Under the pieces are notes generated by a model. That model had not been told where the DNA came from. It saw only the letters and a program-made list of their open reading frames with translations, and did no database searches. This document shows positions 52,670 through 62,096 of a DNA stretch of 64,000 bases, one piece after another. The DNA comes from Streptomyces sp. NBC_01116 (GTDB lineage Bacteria; Actinomycetota; Actinomycetes; Streptomycetales; Streptomycetaceae). The number at the start of each line of letters is the position of its first letter. The first letter of the stretch is position 1. The DNA lies in NCBI RefSeq assembly GCF_041435495.1, contig NZ_CP108644.1, forward strand, positions 496,001 through 560,000, read 5' to 3'. A program made the translations under genes and the position numbers.

Positions 52670-54037
52670 TCAGCGGGCGCTCGTCGCTCCGGGCGCCGCT
52701 CCGGCGACCGGCCGGGACTCGTCGGAGGTGGACTTGACCCGGCGGTCGAGCAGCGAGTCCAGGATCTCGCCGACCCGTACCGCGGTGTTGGAGAGCAGCG
52801 ACGTGGTGATGCCGTGGGTGTGCTCCGTACCGCCCTGGAGGTAGATGCCGCAGCGCAGGCCGGGTTCGGTCGCGATCCGGTAGTCGCGCTCCACGCGGAC
52901 CCGGCCCGCGTCGTCGCGCAGGCAGCGCCCGCCGACCTCGCCGAGGAGGCCGAGCGGATCGGCGGGGCTGTAGCCGGTGGCGAACACCACGACGTCGGCG
53001 TCCAGTTCCGACTCCTCGTCGGTCACCAGGGATCTGACGGTGGCGCGGACGCCGTCGGGCTTCTCCTCCACGCCGGTGACCCGGGACACGTTGAGGAAGC
53101 GCAGCCGTTCGGTGCCCAGCACCTTCTCCCGGTACATCTGGCGGTAGAGGTCGTCGATCAGGTCGATGTCCACCACGGAGTAGTTGGTGTTGCCGTGGTA
53201 GGCCATCAACTGGTTCTTGACCTCCTCGGGTGCGGCGAAGTAGTCGTCGACCGCGTCGGGGTCGAAGATCCGGTTGGCGAAGCTGCTGTCGTCGGCGGGG
53301 CTGTAGCCGTATCGGGAGAAGACCGCGCAGACCTCGGCCCCGGGGAACCGCCGGTGGAGGTAGGCGACGTTCTCGGCGGCGCTCTGGCCGGCGCCGACGA
53401 CGACGAACCGGGAGGGCGGGGGCGAGGCGCTCTCCAGTCCGTCGACCTTGCGCAGCAGGTCGCAGTTGTGCCAGACGCGGTCGCCGCGCCGCACGCCGTC
53501 CGGCATGAGGGGGCGCAGGCCGGTACCGATGACGAGGTTGCGGGCCCGGTGGACCGTGAGCACCCCGCCGGACCGGACGGTCACGTCCAGGTGTTCCACG
53601 GTTCCGTCGTGGACGTACGGCGTGACGGCGACGACCTCGTGGTCGTAGGAGACCAGGTCGTCGACCTTGGCCGCGGCCCATTCGAAGTAGTCGTGGAACT
53701 CCACCCGCAGGGGGAAGAGGTTCTTGTGGTTGATGAAGTCGACCAGGCGGCCCTTGCTCTGCAGATAGCAGAGGAAGCTGAATTCGCTGGCCGGGTTGCG
53801 GAGCGTCACCAGGTCCTTGAGGAAGGACACCTGCATGGTGGCGTCGTCGATGAGCATGCCGCGGTGCCAGCCGAAGCCCGACTGCTGCTCGAAGAAGTGG
53901 GCGGTGACCGAATCCTGCCTGCCGACTTTGCTGTTGTGCTCGCTGAGCGCGATCGCCATGGCCACATTGGACGGGCCGAAGCCGATGCCGATGAGGTCGT
54001 GGACCGGTGGTGTGTCGCCAGGAAGAACCTGTGACAT
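52670..54037 (-). CDS. cchB: L-ornithine N5-monooxygenase-type hydroxylase (CchB-like)
   Basis: This 455-aa flavin N-hydroxylase of the SidA/PvdA/IucD family forms the N-OH amine of hydroxamate siderophores. It has the FAD motif GIGFGPSN, the substrate-side motif QVSFLKDLVTLRNP, the NADPH motif VVVGAGQSAAE, NTNYSVVD as in ornithine enzymes, and FATGYS. GGGAG precedes the ATG, with an iron box 90 bp upstream. In coelichelin clusters a formyltransferase gene precedes it; here a NUDIX gene does, so no acyl or formyl transferase is at hand. Confidence 0.9.
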   Translation of the reverse strand: MSQVLPGDTPPVHDLIGIGFGPSNVAMAIALSEHNSKVGRQDSVTAHFFEQQSGFGWHRGMLIDDATMQVSFLKDLVTLRNPASEFSFLCYLQSKGRLVDFINHKNLFPLRVEFHDYFEWAAAKVDDLVSYDHEVVAVTPYVHDGTVEHLDVTVRSGGVLTVHRARNLVIGTGLRPLMPDGVRRGDRVWHNCDLLRKVDGLESASPPPSRFVVVGAGQSAAENVAYLHRRFPGAEVCAVFSRYGYSPADDSSFANRIFDPDAVDDYFAAPEEVKNQLMAYHGNTNYSVVDIDLIDDLYRQMYREKVLGTERLRFLNVSRVTGVEEKPDGVRATVRSLVTDEESELDADVVVFATGYSPADPLGLLGEVGGRCLRDDAGRVRVERDYRIATEPGLRCGIYLQGGTEHTHGITTSLLSNTAVRVGEILDSLLDRRVKSTSDESRPVAGAAPGATSAR

Positions 54038-54126
54038 GTCACTCCCATCGTCTGGGAAAGCCGCCTGTCAGGCGTGAGGGGAAGGGCTCGAACGGCGGGC
54101 ATGCCGACGGGGCCGCCCACCACAAC

Positions 54127-54145
54127 TTAGGTGAGCCTAAGCTCA
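54127..54145. promoter_or_regulatory. Iron box upstream of the hydroxylase operon
   Basis: TTAGGTGAGCCTAAGCTCA matches the iron-box pattern and heads the minus-strand hydroxylase-permease gene run. Confidence 0.83.
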
Positions 54146-54343
54146 CTAACTCGCCTTGTCGATAGGGCACATGAGGCGACAGACCGCTGGTGGACAGTCA
54201 CTTCTGGCTCAAAATAGGCGGCGCAGGCGCCTCACGGACGACATACCCCGGCCACCCCACCGCGGCCGTCGCATGCCCACGGCCGGCCGTCGCCGGAGTG
54301 CGGCCGAATGCGTGCCACCGGTCCGCGGCGGAGGGCGGCGGCC

Positions 54344-55063
54344 TCAGCGGTCGTCCGCCGCCGGAGCGAACGGCCCGTCCAGAGCAGCCCATTGCAGCAG
54401 CAAAATGGTCTTGCCGTCGACGATGCGCCCGTCGCGGGTCATGGCGAGGGCCGCCTCGAAGGGCAGCTCCAGGACTTCGATGTCCTCGCCGTCCTCCTCC
54501 AGACCGCCGCCGGGCCCGGTCCGGTCGGCCGGGGTGTAGGGGGCGGCGAAGAAGTGAAGACGTTCGGTGACGGAACCGGGGCTCATGTAGGCCGCGAGGA
54601 CGCGGGTGAGCGGGCCGAGGGCGACACCGAGCTCCTCGGCGCTCTCGCGCCGGACGGCGGCGGGCGGGTCGTCCGCGTCGAGCAGCCCCGCGGCCGCTTC
54701 GACGAGCATGCCGTCGGGGTGGTCGTTGACGTAGGCGGGGTAGCGGAACTGCCGGGTGAGCAGCACTCGGCCGCGCGCGGCGTCGTAGGGCAGGACGACG
54801 GCGCCGTCGCCCCGGTCGTACGTCTCACGCTCCTGGGCCTCCCAACGGCCGTCGCGGCGGCGGCGGTCGAAGGTGGTGCGCCGCAGGACGTGCCAGCCCC
54901 GCGAGGTGAGTTCGACGTCGCGGATCACGACGTCGCGATTGCGGTCCAGGCCGCGTCCGGCCCGGTCGAGGCCCGTACGGCCCCGGTGGTCGGGGGCATC
55001 GATGCCGGGGCGGCCGGTCGCACGGCCCCCCGCGGAAGGCGGTGAGGAATCTCGGTCGGTCAT
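54344..55063 (-). CDS. NUDIX hydrolase (nucleotide-sugar/ADP-ribose pyrophosphatase type)
   Basis: This 239-aa NUDIX protein resembles the NudK/ADP-ribose pyrophosphatase group (VLLTRQFRYPAYVN and VLAAYMSPGSVTERLHFFAA). The Nudix box is visible as AAAGLLDADDPPAAVRRESA then EELGV, keeping REXAEELG but with Asp in place of the first Glu of GX5E. The first 45 residues are hydrophilic and disordered-looking. The substrate is uncertain. Confidence 0.88.
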   Translation of the reverse strand: MTDRDSSPPSAGGRATGRPGIDAPDHRGRTGLDRAGRGLDRNRDVVIRDVELTSRGWHVLRRTTFDRRRRDGRWEAQERETYDRGDGAVVLPYDAARGRVLLTRQFRYPAYVNDHPDGMLVEAAAGLLDADDPPAAVRRESAEELGVALGPLTRVLAAYMSPGSVTERLHFFAAPYTPADRTGPGGGLEEDGEDIEVLELPFEAALAMTRDGRIVDGKTILLLQWAALDGPFAPAADDR

Positions 55064-55112
55064 GGGCGGCTACACTACCGGCAGAAACGTGCAAGAACAG
55101 GAGGGAGTGCGC

Positions 55113-55877
55113 ATGCTGGCTGCTGAACGGCGCGACCATCTGCTCGGCCTCCTCGCCCGCGAAGGCAAGGTCGTCGCCAAGGACGTCGCCGCCGAGCTGG
55201 GAATCTCCGAGGACAGCGTGCGGCGCGACCTGCGCGACCTCGCCGGCGACGGCCTGTGCCAACGGGTCTACGGCGGCGCCCTGCCCGCGTCGCCCGCGGT
55301 GGCCGACTACGCGGCACGGCGGACCGTCGCCCCGGACGGCAAGCGGAAGGTCGCGGCGGTGGCCGCCGGTCTGGTACGGCCGGGCGGTTCGGTGATCCTC
55401 GACGGCGGCACCACCGCCCTCGCCGTCGCCCGCGCGCTGCCGCGGGACCTCGCCTGCACCGTGATCACACACAGCCCGACGATCGTCGCGGCGCTGCTCG
55501 ACCACCCGCGGGCGGAGCTGTTCCTGCTCGGCGGCCGGATCTTCAAGCACTCCGCGGTCGCCTTCGGAGCCGCCGCCGTCGAAGCGGCCCAGAACGTCTC
55601 CGCCGACCTCTGCCTGCTCGGCGTCACCGGCGTACACCCGGAGGTGGGGCTGACCACCGCGGACGCCGAGGAGGCGGCGATGAAGCGCGCCCTGTCCACG
55701 CGGGCGGCGGAGACCTACGTCCTGGCCTCCGCCGAGAAGATCGGCACGGCGTCCCGGTTCCGCGTCCTGCCCTGGGAGAAGGTCAGCGGGCTGATCACCG
55801 ACGCCCACGCCCACGCCACGGTCCTCGAACAGCTCGGGGCGCTCGGCGTGGAGATCCTGCCGGCCGGCGACCGGTGA
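55113..55877 (+). CDS. DeoR/GlpR-family sugar regulator
   Basis: This is a 254-aa repressor. The N-terminal helix-turn-helix is ERRDHLLGLLAREGKVVAKD, then LGISEDSVRRDLRDLAGDGL and RVYGGALP. The C-terminal sugar-phosphate sensor fold has DGGTTALAVARALP, LLGGRIF and TADAEEAAMKRALS. GGAGGGA precedes the ATG. It is divergent from the NUDIX gene. No operator is clear. It may control the nearby sugar genes, but that is not shown. Confidence 0.92.
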   Translation: MLAAERRDHLLGLLAREGKVVAKDVAAELGISEDSVRRDLRDLAGDGLCQRVYGGALPASPAVADYAARRTVAPDGKRKVAAVAAGLVRPGGSVILDGGTTALAVARALPRDLACTVITHSPTIVAALLDHPRAELFLLGGRIFKHSAVAFGAAAVEAAQNVSADLCLLGVTGVHPEVGLTTADAEEAAMKRALSTRAAETYVLASAEKIGTASRFRVLPWEKVSGLITDAHAHATVLEQLGALGVEILPAGDR

Positions 55878-56122
55878 CCGCGCGGCGGCCGGGCGGTCCG
55901 GCCACCCTGATCAGCCCACCGCCGTCGCGTCGCCCCAGCCGAGGGGATGCGGTCCGGCGCCTTCGTCCGGCTGCGGGGCCGGCGGCTCGCCGCCCGCCCG
56001 GTTGAAGTCCGGCCCCCGGACAGCGCGTGCGGTGACCGGCCCCCCGGACACGTCCTTACGGACCCGTGACGTGTGCGCGCCGCGCCCGGCACCGCGGGTC
56101 GCCGGGCCCTAGCGTGGCGGTC

Positions 56123-57220
56123 ATGCGCGTACTGGTCACCGGCGGAGCCGGGTTCATCGGATCACATGTCGTCGCCGCACTCGCCGCGGCCGGGCACGAG
56201 AGCGTGGTGCTGGACGCCCTGCTGCCCTCGGCCCACCCCGGCGGCACGCCGCCGGAGCTGCCGGGCGACCGGGTCGTCGTCGGGGACGTCCGGGACCGGG
56301 AGGCGGTGGCGGACGCGCTGGCCGGCGTGGACGCCGTGTGCCACCAGGCGGCCATGGTCGGCCTGGGCAAGGACTTCGCGGACGCCCCGCTGTACGTGGG
56401 GTGCAACGACCTCGGTACGGCGGTGCTGCTGGCGGAGATGGCCGCGGCCGGGGTCCGGGACCTGGTGCTGGCCGGGTCGATGGTGGTCTACGGCGAGGGG
56501 CGCTACGCCTGCCCCCGGCACGGCACGGTCCGCCCCGGGCCGCGCGCGGAGGCCGATCTGCGGGCGGGCGACTTCGAGCCGCGCTGCCCGGACTGCGGGG
56601 CGGAACTGACGCCCGGCCTGGTGGCCGAGGACGCTCCCGCGGACCCGCGGAACGTGTACGCGTCGACCAAGCTGGCCCAGGAACACCTGGCCGCCGCGTG
56701 GGCTCGGGCGACGGGCGGCCGGGCGGTGTCGCTGCGCTACCACAACGTGTACGGGCCGGGGATGCCGCGCGACACCCCGTACGCCGGTGTCGCCTCGTTC
56801 TTCCGCTCGGCCCTGGCGCGCGGTGAGGCGCCCCGCGTCTACGAGGACGGGGGCCAGCGGCGCGACTTCGTCCACGTCCACGATGTGGCGGCGGCGAACG
56901 TCGTGGCCCTGGAGGCGGTACGGGAGCGGCGGCCCGCGTCCTTCGCCGCGTACAACACGGGCAGCGGCGATCCGCACACCATCGGGGAGATGGCCGCAGC
57001 CCTGGCCGGCGCGTACGGCGGGCCGGACCCGGTGGTGACCGGGGAGTACCGCCTCGGGGACGTACGCCATGTCACGGCGGACTCGCGGGCGCTGCGCGAG
57101 GAGTTGGGCTGGCGGCCCCGGGTCCCGTTCGCCGGGGGGATGCGGGACTTCGCGGCGGCCCCGCTGCGCGGTGCGGGTGGCCGCCGGGAGGAGAGCGCCG
57201 TCACGCTGTCGGGAGCGTGA
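56123..57220 (+). CDS. NAD-dependent sugar epimerase/dehydratase with zinc-ribbon insert
   Basis: This 365-aa extended SDR enzyme acts on a nucleotide sugar. It shows the Rossmann motif VTGGAGFIGSHV, the Ser region LVLAGSMVVYGEG and the catalytic YASTKLAQEHLA (YxxxK). Between them, residues about 128-160 hold ACPRHG and RCPDCG, a C-x2-H/C-x2-C zinc ribbon not found in ordinary GalE-type enzymes. HNVYGPGMP and GQRRDFVHVHDVA are typical. It may supply the sugar for the glycosyltransferase group downstream. Confidence 0.88.
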   Translation: MRVLVTGGAGFIGSHVVAALAAAGHESVVLDALLPSAHPGGTPPELPGDRVVVGDVRDREAVADALAGVDAVCHQAAMVGLGKDFADAPLYVGCNDLGTAVLLAEMAAAGVRDLVLAGSMVVYGEGRYACPRHGTVRPGPRAEADLRAGDFEPRCPDCGAELTPGLVAEDAPADPRNVYASTKLAQEHLAAAWARATGGRAVSLRYHNVYGPGMPRDTPYAGVASFFRSALARGEAPRVYEDGGQRRDFVHVHDVAAANVVALEAVRERRPASFAAYNTGSGDPHTIGEMAAALAGAYGGPDPVVTGEYRLGDVRHVTADSRALREELGWRPRVPFAGGMRDFAAAPLRGAGGRREESAVTLSGA

Positions 57221-57302
57221 CGGGGAGCACCGTCGCGCTGTCGGGAGCGTGACCGGGGACGCCCCCGTACCTCGTACGGCCGGGTGCGTGACCGGGACTC
57301 CC

Positions 57303-58405
57303 TCACACGGCCGGGAGGGTGACCGAGAAGCAGCAGCCGCCCTGCACGTTGCGCACCTCGGCGCGCCCGGCGTGCGCCTCGACGATGCCGCGCACGATGG
57401 CGAGCCCGAGGCCCGCCCCGGCCGGCGGGGTGCGGGCGTGGCTGCCGCGCCAGCCGGTGTCGAAGACCCGGGGGAGGTCGTCCTCCGGGATGCCGCCGCA
57501 GCTGTCGGTCACCGACAGCACGACGCCGCCGTCGGAGCGGTGCGCGGCGACGGCCACGGTGCCGTCCGGCGGGGTGCGGCGGATGGCGTTGATCAGAAGA
57601 TTGCCCAGGACCCGGCTCATCTCCTTGCCGTCGACCTCCACCGGCACCTCGTCGATCCGGTCGCCGATCAGCCGCACCCCGTGCTCCCGGGCCAGCGGAT
57701 CGACACCGGCCAGCGCATCGCCGACCAGGTCGTAGAGGGAGATCCGGGCCGTCGTCAGGGTGAGCGAACCGGCCTGGATCCGGGAGAGTTCGAAGAGGTC
57801 GCCGACCATGCCGTTCATCCGCTCGACCTCGGTCCTTATCTGCCGCAGATAGCGCCCGGTGTCGGCGGCCATGCCGTCCTCCAGCGCCTCGGCCATCGCC
57901 CGCAGCCCGGCGAGCGGGGTGCGCAGATCGTGCGAGATCCACGCGACGAGTTCGCGCCGCGAGGCCTCCAGAGCGCGTTCCCGCTCCCGCGAGCTGTCCA
58001 GTTTGGCACTGGTGGCGGCCAGTTCCCGGGCGAGTTCGGCCAGCTCGGCGGTGGGCTGCCCGGCGGGCGCGGAGAAGGTGCCGCCGTCGCCGAACGACCG
58101 CGTGGCCAGCGTCAGTTCACGGCTGTGGGCGGCCATCCAGCGGCCCAGCAGGACGGCGGTGGCCAGGGAGACCAGGGCGGCCATGGCGACGACGGTCGTG
58201 ACGACGTAGAGATCGTGGGACGAGAGGAACATCGCCCAGGCGACCGTCAGCGTCCCGGCGAGCATCGCCGTGACGGCGACCCCGGCGACGACGCTCACCG
58301 AGACCACCAGCGAACGGTGCCGCAGGAGACGCAGGACGCCCGCGCCGAGGAGCCCGGCGGCCGCCGCTCCCAGAAAGGCGAAGAGCGCGATGAGCAGGAC
58401 GTCGT

Positions 58406-58409
<4 letters not shown>
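57303..58409 (-). CDS. Sensor histidine kinase
   Basis: This 368-aa membrane kinase has three hydrophobic stretches in the first 110 residues, a HAMP-like/coil segment, the H-box LVAWISHDLRTPLAGLRAMA, the N-box LGNLLINAIRRTP (with Ile-Arg where Asn-Ala is usual next to it), VTDSCGGIPEDD and GAGLGLAIVRGIV. It has no large extracellular sensor domain. GTGA overlap couples it to the response regulator. The ligand is unknown. Confidence 0.93.
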
Positions 58410-59245
<836 letters not shown>

Positions 59246-59369
59246 GGCCTCCACTGTGGCACCTCCGCCCCGGAACGCCCGGAGCCGACCGCCCCCATCC
59301 GGCCGATGTCCATGTTTCGTAAGAACCTGATGCCCAGAATGCCGGACTTGTCTCCGTAGGGTGAGGCGG

Positions 59370-60131
59370 GTGACCGATTCTTCTGCCGCTCTTCCGACTC
59401 CGCCCGCCCCGCACACCGGCCTCCCCGCGGCCGACATCGTGCTGCCCTGCCTCGACGAGGCGGCCGCGCTCCCCTGGGTGCTCGACCGCATCCCCGACGG
59501 CTGGCGCGCGATCGTCGTCGACAACGGCTCGACCGACGGTTCGGCCGAGCTCGCCCGTTCCCTCGGCGCGCACGTCGTCACGGAGGAACGACGCGGGTTC
59601 GGCGCGGCCTGCCACGCCGGACTGCTCGCCTCCGAGGCCGAGTTCGTCTGCTTCTGCGACTGCGACGGCTCGCTGGACCCCGCCCTGCTGACCGGCTTCG
59701 TGCGGCGGATCGCGGACGGCGAGTGCGATCTGCTGCTCGGCCGCCGCCGCCCCGAGGGCCGGGGCGCGTGGCCACCGCACGCGCGCGCCGGCAATCTGGC
59801 GCTGGCCCGGATGCTGCGCCGTCGCACCGGTCTGCGCCTGCACGACCTCGGCCCGCTGCGGGCGGCCCGCCGGAGCGATCTGCTCGCCCTGGACCTCACC
59901 GACCGGCGCAGCGGCTATCCGCTCCAGATGGTGGTCCGGGCCTCCGACGCCGGCCTGCGGGTCGCCGAGAGCGACGTCCCCTACCGGCCGCGCACCGGGA
60001 AGTCGAAGGTGACCGGCACCTGGCGCGGGACCTGGCACGCGGTGCGCGACATGCGCGGCGTGCTGCGGGAACCACCGGCGGACCGCGCCTCCGGACGGGT
60101 CGCACGCACGGAGACGGGGGCGGTCCGATGA
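59370..60131 (+). CDS. Family 2 glycosyltransferase (polyprenyl-phosphate type)
   Basis: This 253-aa cytoplasmic GT2 enzyme shows DIVLPCLDEAAALPWVLDRI, VVDNGSTDGSAELARS and CDCDGSLDPAL (Asp-rich metal site), GRRRPEG and YPLQMVVRASDAGLRVAES with YRPRTGKSKVTGT. It resembles dolichol/polyprenyl-phosphate sugar transferases without the membrane anchor. A GTG at 59361 is an alternative start. ATGA overlap joins it to the next gene. Confidence 0.88.
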   Translation: MTDSSAALPTPPAPHTGLPAADIVLPCLDEAAALPWVLDRIPDGWRAIVVDNGSTDGSAELARSLGAHVVTEERRGFGAACHAGLLASEAEFVCFCDCDGSLDPALLTGFVRRIADGECDLLLGRRRPEGRGAWPPHARAGNLALARMLRRRTGLRLHDLGPLRAARRSDLLALDLTDRRSGYPLQMVVRASDAGLRVAESDVPYRPRTGKSKVTGTWRGTWHAVRDMRGVLREPPADRASGRVARTETGAVR

Positions 60132-60802
60132 GCGCGCCGGCCAAGGGCCGCTCGACGGGCGCGTCCGGGCCCACCGAGTTGCTGGTCATCGCGAAGGAGC
60201 CGGTGGCGGGGCGGGTCAAGACCCGGCTCTGCCCGCCCTTCTCCCCCGCCGAGGCCGCCGAGCTCGCCGCCGCGGCGCTCGCGGACACCCTGGCCGCCGT
60301 GCTCGCGCTCCCCGCACGGCGGCGCGTGCTGGTCCTCGACGGGCTCCCGGGCCCCTGGGTGCCCCCGGGCTTCGAGGTGGTGCCGCAGAGCGCGGGCGGT
60401 CTCGACGAACGTCTCGCCGCGGCCTTCGGCGGGTGTACGGGGCCGGCCCTCCTGGTCGGCATGGACACCCCGCAGATCACGGCCGCGCTGCTCGCTCCCG
60501 CTCTCGGCCCGGACGCCTGGGACGGGGTGGGGGCCTGGTTCGGTCCGGCCGAGGACGGCGGCTTCTGGGCGCTCGGTCTGGCGGATCCCGATCCGGCGCT
60601 GCTGCGCGGGGTGCCGATGTCCGTCCCGGAAACGGGTGCGGTGCAGCGGCGCAGGCTGGTGGAGGCGGGGCTCGCCGTGCGCGATCTTCCGGTACTGGTC
60701 GACGTGGACACCGCTGCCGACGCCCGCCGGGTCGCGTCGGCCGCGCCGGGCGGCCGGTTCGCCGCGGCGCTCGGCCGGCTGACCGGGGCGGGGGTGCGAT
60801 GA
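60128..60802 (+). CDS. DUF2064 / TIGR04282-type glycosyltransferase-like protein
   Basis: This 224-aa GT-A-like protein of the DUF2064 family shows LLVIAKEPVAGRVKTRLCPP, LLVGMDTPQIT, WFGPAEDGGFWALGLADP and LPVLVDVDTAADARR. The TIGR04282 model names it after arsenosugar biosynthesis, but no arsenic gene is nearby, so that role is not assumed. It overlaps both neighbours by ATGA, implying one operon with the GT2 and the methyltransferase. Confidence 0.85.
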   Translation: MSAPAKGRSTGASGPTELLVIAKEPVAGRVKTRLCPPFSPAEAAELAAAALADTLAAVLALPARRRVLVLDGLPGPWVPPGFEVVPQSAGGLDERLAAAFGGCTGPALLVGMDTPQITAALLAPALGPDAWDGVGAWFGPAEDGGFWALGLADPDPALLRGVPMSVPETGAVQRRRLVEAGLAVRDLPVLVDVDTAADARRVASAAPGGRFAAALGRLTGAGVR

Positions 60803-61704
60803 GTACGACCGTGCCCTCGTCCGGGCTCGCCACACCGGCCCCGGCCGACCACGCCGGGTCCCCGGAGGCCCGCGCGGCGGCCGCCGGCGGAGCGGATGTC
60901 CACGAAGCGGCCGCCGGCGGAGCGGATGCGCCCGGAGCCCCGCCGGTCCGCGCCGCTCCGTGGGAAGCCGACCCGTACGCCAACGCCCTCCGCACCGGCC
61001 GTGGTCCGCTGTTCCTGCGCCGCAGCGACGGCTGGCTGCTGCCGCTGGACGTGGAGCGCTGGTGCTCCGACGCGGGCTCCGCCGACCTGTCCGCGCTGCA
61101 CCGGTGCGAGGGGCCGGTGCTGGACATCGGCTGCGGGCCGGGGCGGCTGGTGGCTGAGCTGGCCTCGCTCGGACACCGGGCGCTGGGCATCGACGTCAGC
61201 GAGGCGGCCGTGGCCCGTACGCGCGGGCTCGGCGGCGCCGCTCTGCTGCGCAGCGTGTTCGACCCGCTGCCCGGGGAGGGCCGTTGGGGCACCCTCCTGC
61301 TCCTCGACGGCAACATCGGCATCGGGGGCGACCCGGCCGCCCTGCTGGGCCGGGCGGCCGATCTGCTCGGCGTCGGCGGGCTGCTGATCGCCGAGACGGC
61401 CCCCGTCGACGTGGACGAACGGGTCCGGGTCCGGCTCGACGACGGCCGGATCGGAACGGACGGGAGGACCGCCCCCGCCGCCGTGCGCGGCACCGAGCCG
61501 TTCCCCTGGGCGCGGATCGGGACGCCGGCCCTGCTGCGGCACGCCCGCGCGGGCGGCTGGCTCACGGCCGATCAGTGGGGCGCGGAGGGGCGGACCTTCG
61601 TCTCGCTGCGCCGGCCCGTACGGGAGCGGAGCGCCCGGACCAGCAGCCAGAGCGCGGAGAGCGCGAACAGCACGCCGGTGATCAGCAGCCAGTTGCCGAA
61701 GTAG
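60799..61704 (+). CDS. SAM-dependent methyltransferase
   Basis: This 301-aa class I methyltransferase has the SAM motif VLDIGCGPGRLVAELA and GIDVSEAAVART. The first 55 residues are Ala/Pro-rich and include a duplicated EAAAGGADA stretch. After TFVSLRRPV the tail (Ser/Arg-rich, to SSQLPK) overlaps the convergent membrane-protein gene by 133 bp, so the true end may be earlier or the overlap genuine. It is last in the GT2-DUF2064 operon. Confidence 0.85.
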   Translation: MSTTVPSSGLATPAPADHAGSPEARAAAAGGADVHEAAAGGADAPGAPPVRAAPWEADPYANALRTGRGPLFLRRSDGWLLPLDVERWCSDAGSADLSALHRCEGPVLDIGCGPGRLVAELASLGHRALGIDVSEAAVARTRGLGGAALLRSVFDPLPGEGRWGTLLLLDGNIGIGGDPAALLGRAADLLGVGGLLIAETAPVDVDERVRVRLDDGRIGTDGRTAPAAVRGTEPFPWARIGTPALLRHARAGGWLTADQWGAEGRTFVSLRRPVRERSARTSSQSAESANSTPVISSQLPK

Positions 61705-62096
61705 ACGTCCGGGGAGGTACCGGCGGCGGCCTCGTACCGCCGTTCGGTGCGCCGGGCGATCAACGGGAACCAGATCAGCAGGAGCAGCCCGGAGAGGAAC
61801 GCCGGCACCCGGACGAAGTTCACCAGGGCCTGCCGGGGGCCGAGCGCGGCGCGCAGCGCCCGGTCGGCCCCCGCGTACACCGGCAGCAGCACCAGGTCGT
61901 GCAGGACGGCCGACCCGGCGAACCAGAGCAGCACGCCGACGGTGTCCCCGTCCAGCAGCCGTACGCCCGCGTAGCCGGCCAGAGCGAACGTGGCGGCGAG
62001 CAGCAGGAGGTGGAACGGGCCCTCGCCGTACAGGCGGCGCGGCGAGAAACGCGAGCGGCGGGCGGCCGGCGCGGGCGGTACGGCTCGGGTGGACAT
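61572..62096 (-). CDS. Four-helix membrane protein
   Basis: This 174-aa protein has about four hydrophobic segments (FHLLLLAATFALAGYAGVRL, VGVLLWFAGSAVLHDLVLLP, VPAFLSGLLLLIWFPLIA and NWLLITGVLFALSALWLLVR). Its ATG overlaps the oxidoreductase stop (TGATG), so it is co-translated with that gene and may anchor or assist it. No family name is known to me. Confidence 0.8.
   Translation of the reverse strand: MSTRAVPPAPAARRSRFSPRRLYGEGPFHLLLLAATFALAGYAGVRLLDGDTVGVLLWFAGSAVLHDLVLLPVYAGADRALRAALGPRQALVNFVRVPAFLSGLLLLIWFPLIARRTERRYEAAAGTSPDVYFGNWLLITGVLFALSALWLLVRALRSRTGRRSETKVRPSAPH

Noticed and set aside
60128..60802. Arsenosugar biosynthesis role for the DUF2064 gene
   Set aside because: The name comes from a family model. 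No arsenic methylation, radical SAM or ars gene is present nearby.
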